From Basidiobolus meristosporus CBS 931.73 (taxonomy: Eukaryota; Basidiobolomycota; Basidiobolomycetes; Basidiobolales; Basidiobolaceae), in NCBI GenBank assembly GCA_002104905.1, contig MCFE01000007.1:1-64000 (forward strand): a stretch of DNA of 64,000 nt. Direction: 5' to 3'. This document shows positions 59,222-64,000 of the stretch, one piece after another. The notes below the pieces were generated by a model that was not told the DNA's origin, ran no database searches, and saw only the letters and a list, made by a program, of their open reading frames with translations. A program made the translations under genes and the position numbers. How positions within the stretch are numbered: the first letter of the stretch is position 1; the number at the start of each line of letters is the position of its first letter.

Positions 59222-62200
59222 ATGACCTCATCGAATCGGTAGATCCAAGAATATTCCTTGCATTCCAGATCATCCATAGAATTTCAAGATTGTAAATTCA
59301 GCATCCATTATCATACGGTGATTTGTAATGCTCATGCATGTGAGGTTTCGAGCTTTCTATCATAGGAGTTGTAAGCACTTGTACGGTGCCACTCTGTATA
59401 TAATTCCCATTCCGATCGCTTCAGCCATGGTGAAATCCGAGGACTAACCCACAAACACAACAAGCTAAACATGTATAAAGTGTAAAGTCTCGTAGTTTCG
59501 AGCATATTAATGAATTCCAATAAATACGACCGTCGAGTCCGCCATTCAGGGCTTCTCTAACCCATGGCCTGGAGCATCAACCATGTGGAAACACTTGGCT
59601 ATTGGCCTATCACCAGACTAAAATTAAATATATCGCGCCAAGTCGAGCCCAGACGCTAATTGGTAGGATATACAATTTTCAGGTTGGATCAGTTATGCTG
59701 TGTGCCAGGTTGAACCGTGGATCTGAAACTTAGAGCATGGACCTTTTTGGGACGGTCCTCGACAGCCTTTTTTCGAGATGGTCAGACACACAAATGAGAC
59801 ATTCGCCAAATTCATTTAGATCCTCTCGCTTGCCATGAAATATGAGGTGCATAGTTCAATAGCAGTCGTCAGAGCAGCTGGGTCTTCAATCCCCAGCTAG
59901 GTCTTTCAATCCTCTTGTCAGCCTAAGATGTTTACTTGATTCAGCTGTGCACCCATCTCATGATCTGCGATTCGATGTATCTGAAACCCTGCGGTGTCCG
60001 TGAAAATATCCAAAACACTGCTTAAATGTAGTAAATTTGACCGAATCCCCTATGCGTCGAGGTTGCCACCCAAGAGGCCATTAGTCCAATTGCAACGACT
60101 ATTTGGCCTATACAGGCCAGCGTTTCGATGCTGTGATTGGGCGCGGCTCTGAGGCGACGGTGGTGTCAACCTCAAGACGCTATAATGACCTAAGGTTTCA
60201 CAAGAACGGAAGAGATCATGAAACTGGGCTCTAGCATAACCCCTCTCGCACCAATTTACATGGGCGCCGCTCGTTGCGCCATGCAATCCTGTGTCGCTCG
60301 GGTACTCATTGACCGTCGAAAGACCCTAGTTGCTCTTGGTCTTATTCAATACTTACTAATTCAATAACATAACTGGGCGAATGCATGATCCCTGGAAGAT
60401 CTGATCATTAGAAGGTTACAAATGTAAATCATTTACCCCCAGGGCATAACAAAACAATAGATTCTTCCGGGTTATCGAACCATCAGCAATGTGGTGGAAA
60501 AGCCTGGTGTGCACATGAATGGCAACCTGATGTTTAAAAATCCAACTTCCAGGCTGCGCATAAACGTCAAAAAACTGACTCAGTGTTGTACTCGATCACA
60601 TACGTGTACTCGTGATTGGTAATGATCGTTATTAATTTGGAGAATACCACTCAGATGCCTAAATGGCTAAATAGCAGACCCCCACATGCACATGTCCATC
60701 CATGCCCCAAATTGAGGCTGCGCATACCGTTCTTGAATATTCTCAAGCCGAACCTTTGCAGACACATCTAGTGGACATGGCGTTTAGTTTACTCGTTTGG
60801 ACACCATGGATAAATCGGAGCATGCAACTTTTGTCTCTGAGCGATTGGTGGAGTTAGTTGCCCAATCGCCTGTCAAGTAGAGCAGCAAATGCCCGATTCT
60901 ACTAGGCATTCCTGATCTCCTCCGACTCGAAGCGATCCGATATGGGTAGCCTATTCTTGTTCTAGGCGTGTCAGAACCCAAGAGAATTGGCTGTAGGATG
61001 GAATCATCTGAACTGGGTTAGTTGTGGTATAAGAACCATCCACTCTATTTGCCATATGTGGCCGGAAAGGGATGCAGTGGCCAGTAAGATCCGCCCCCAT
61101 CCCGGATAAATATCATATCTTAAATATCCCTACTGGCGGTCTAATTACGGCCAGATGGTCAAATCACATTGTTGGCCGCCAAGTGTTTCGATTTCTATGA
61201 TCTGGACAAAGCACTCTTGACACCCCAAATTGGGCGATGGCCTCCGCTGTACATGGTTTCGAACTGCTCGAGAATCCAGAGTGTGATAGATATGCATTCA
61301 ATATATGCAATGACTAATTTAACCTCATGCCATCAGGTTAGGCCAAAGCAATTATCCGAAACAAAACAAGCACAGCATCATAATTGTCGCGTCAGATATG
61401 CACCATTCTATGAAAGTCAAATGGGCATATTCCGTTGGAACTGGAGGAAGCCCCCAAAAGAATTATATTGTGACGCCCAGATCCAGAAGAATCTGAATCA
61501 TCTTGGGCGGTATCGGCTTTGATCATTTGGCTCAGCACCCATGGAGCCAGCATGCTGGTCACTTGACACCGTAGCAGGTTGTCACCACCAGCCATTTCAG
61601 ATACGCTGATGTGGAATGGGAGTGGCTTAGCCAAATCCGTCCATACACTGGGTCTTTTCAACCGCTCTATGCTACGGAGAATTGTTCTATTTCAATGAGC
61701 GTCTCCAGCGTCGCACCAGAGTAGGATTAACCCATATACCCAGATGATTGATCTGAAACCCCTGGGGTTACAATGTCTCAAGGTTGTTGAGTGGACCCGT
61801 AGTTAGCACAAGCTTGAATCTACTATCATCATTGTTGAACGTCAGTTCGTCGATTTAGCAGCATCCATGTGAAAATCAGCCAGGATGCCACCACCCAAGC
61901 ATACGATCTATCACTATCCGGATCGGAGGCCTGACAAATGGACCAGTAGCGGAGAGCCTAGGTACGTTCAATCTAACGGTCATATTGGCAAGTCGCAGCC
62001 TGTGATCAGACAATTTAGCGTGTAATAGGTGTGAATGGGTTTGAGGTTAGATGTTTGTCTGCTCAAGCACCAAGATACGACGGTGCCATTGTTCCCAATA
62101 GAGAGGTTTACCAATACGATGGGCTGATTTATTAAACCGCTTGATTCCTCTTGGTTAATTAGGTTTTTTTGTCTCACCTAGGTGTCGTTGCATCCTTAAA

Positions 62201-63190
62201 CCTCGCTGACAACACCCTACCGCAAATGCACTTGCATATCCTGTGATTTCAAATCAACAACCAAAGGTTGCACATATACTATCAGCATTGGAAATGCTGA
62301 TGCCAACCTACACATATATAGCAGCATAGTTTCAGTGCCTAATGCAGCATCATTTACCCAACTGTGTATCGGATGCGTAGTAGCAGGTTTATGTCGATCA
62401 TCAACTCCTCAAACACTCTGCAGTACCAGAGTATGCCATGCTATCTCTATTTTGCATCAAACAGAGGGGAGGAGTCATCCCGATTTCTCGCCACACATCG
62501 ATCGTCACACACTGCATACGAATCCATGAATGGGTTTAAGAAGTTGAGGACCTAGAGTACCACTAAATGAGGTAACCAACAAATAGTAGCCAGATCAAAT
62601 ATGTTCGGTGCACCGTACCTGGTGCTTGGTAATATGCACGATGGTGGGCCTCTTGGGCATGACTTGTCGACATTTGGGCAATGAAGTGGCCTGTTTCATC
62701 ACGGCCTACCCGATAAGCCATGGTGCACCCACCGCTGCGTACCAAACGAGCGCTGTGTGGTGTAGTATGGAAATTTGCTGAGTGGCTGAGAATTCATTAG
62801 TTGGATATACTGATCAAGATCTGATGTGGAAAATCTATTATCACGGCCTCGTTAATATGTCAATCCGGTTCTATCACGAAGACCTCTGGAAGTTGGGGCA
62901 GCGAGATCTGAGGCCATTTAGACGATTTTGGGCCAAGAGCCTGGGGTAAATTGGAAGGCATAGTTTATTTGAAGGGCTATCTTAACTGCAAGGGAATCAT
63001 GGCCCCTAATATATACAATTATCGGCTAATCAGCGAGGCAAAACTGAAAGGCACCAAATATGTAGGCATTAAGAAAACCCTTGGAACCCAGAAAAGCCTA
63101 TCAACCACCCAATTCTCGAGATTGGCTTAGTATCAACACCTCGCCAAGCGTTGGTCCTTTCAAAAGCACTGCCCCCGAGATCCGACAAAT
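59222..63190. other. Gene-poor region of 4 kb
   Basis: Both strands carry only short frames without motifs. No LTR, telomere repeat, tRNA or the TCACC/GGTGA tail was found. Base composition is more balanced than in the intergenic DNA to the left, which may point to decayed coding sequence. Confidence 0.4.
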
Positions 63191-63640
63191 CTACGTATCG
63201 CAGGGAATATGCTTCACCGAGTGGGCGTGAATGCTAATATTGATTTTGTATCGTACGTAGGAGATTCCAGTTAGCCTCCACTCATCTTCCGTGGTGGAAA
63301 GTCGACCATTGGTGGATTTGTGGAATTGGCGACAATCTGGAAAGGTCCACAAACTCCGAAAGCACTTCCGAACGCATGAAAATACAATCACCAATGTGTT
63401 TTCACTACGTCCTGTCGACACCACGACACCAAACTTTGTTTAGACACAGTATTTCCACAGTTTGTGTGGCAAAAACAACGGGCTGGGAATCAATTCCCTC
63501 TAGACCATGCTTCTGCATCCAGTTTCGAAGTTGGGAATGAATTGTGGGAATATCCGTAAGGTAGAAAGGGCGTACTAGATTTTGTCGAAAGTTGCTGATG
63601 TTGGAATAAGCACATGTGGAGTCACCATCGTTTATCAATT
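63191..63640 (-). pseudogene. Possible relic of an ornithine decarboxylase-like gene
   Basis: A minus-strand frame (63405-63638) reads VRPFYLTDIPTIHSQLRNW, then PVVFATQTVEILCLNKVW. This recalls the start of the PLP barrel of ornithine decarboxylases (PFYVxDLxxIxxQxxxW, then PFYAVKCNxxPxVLxLLxxLG). The PLP-binding Lys position reads Thr/Gln here, and the continuation (63191-63424) is in another frame with stops. No downstream ODC motifs (GGGFP, WGPTCD) were found. If the resemblance is real it is a decayed copy. Confidence 0.25.
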
Positions 63641-64000
63641 AGTGAGTCGTATGGGCCCTCCAAATATTGGATTCCGCATTCCATTATCCGTGTATGAGGG
63701 TTTTGATACTCGCGCTCATCTTGCACGCAAGTGTTGCTGTGGCTGTCCTTTTTGGTCGAATTCACACACCCTATGCCACGGTCTAAACCCGAAACTGCAC
63801 AATGTAAAAGATTTCATAACTCGATACATCCTCAGATATGTCCTGATATTGAATCTACCACCTGGGTCCCCTGACCAGTCTAGCATAATTGCAGAACCTT
63901 TTGGAAGTTTTATTAGGACTAATTTGGCAATATTTAATAGGAAGCGGATCTTCCATGAGATGGATTTTTCGGAAGCCAAGTCCCTATACTTCCTGTAGTC
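63641..64000. other. Window end, unassigned
   Basis: A plus-strand frame (63582-63998) and a minus-strand frame (63716-63979) overlap; neither has a recognisable domain. Confidence 0.35.

Noticed and set aside
63582-63998. 138-codon plus-strand frame at the window end
   Set aside because: No domain recognised, and it overlaps minus-strand frames of similar length.

Overview
The window looks like nuclear DNA from a filamentous, probably early-diverging fungus. Protein genes are cut by many short introns of about 50-75 bases, with GTANGN donors and often a CTAAC-type branch site. The gene set is fungal: CSC1-like channel, Erv14, ATP synthase subunit K, YIH1/IMPACT and a Copia element primed by half an initiator tRNA. 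Several genes are absent from many yeasts (BCAS3-like, RNF216-like RBR ligase, SIRT4-like sirtuin, GSKIP-like). The lineage is inferred; no rRNA or other diagnostic marker is present. All splice models below were made by eye from frame continuity and splice consensus.

Bases 1-5046 are a head-to-tail array of 5'-truncated retroelements joined through CCCTAA telomere-type repeats, including four perfect CCCTAA units at 1374-1397. At least four element bodies (an ORF1-only element, a reverse transcriptase element, a third LINE-like 3' fragment and a tRNA-derived SINE) end in the same 3' module: TGGCTTCTTT, then AATAAAGATTT, then a TCACC/GGTGA hairpin, then a C-rich end running into CCCTAA. I read this as a telomere-targeted non-LTR retrotransposon community at or near a left chromosome end. 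The array abuts a Copia element (5047-6734) that lacks everything downstream of its GAG-pre-integrase region.

The central region (7.3-55.2 kb) is ordinary gene space. In order: CSC1/OSCA-like channel (+), bHLH factor (+), SIRT4-like sirtuin (-) divergent from YIH1/IMPACT (+), a 17-exon coiled-coil protein (-), peptidyl-tRNA hydrolase 2 (-), two paralogous small presequence-bearing proteins (-), Erv14/cornichon (+), ATP synthase subunit K (-), glutathione reductase (+), a lipase-like protein with altered catalytic residues (-), a proline-rich single-pass cell-surface protein (+), an RBR E3 ligase (+), a 2-oxoglutarate dioxygenase (-), a GSKIP-like protein (-), a membrane-anchored protein with an alginate-lyase-like C-terminus (-) and a BCAS3-like WD protein (+). 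Several products point to mitochondria (ATP synthase subunit K, the sirtuin, PTH2, the paralog pair), but nothing suggests an operon-like cluster.

The right part (55.2-64 kb) is gene-poor: a solo LTR of the same Copia family, a four-finger C2H2 protein, a possible relic of an ornithine decarboxylase-like gene, and long stretches where I see no gene. Similar gene-poor stretches lie at 10.3-14.2, 16.2-18.1, 36.2-38.5 and 49.4-52.0 kb.
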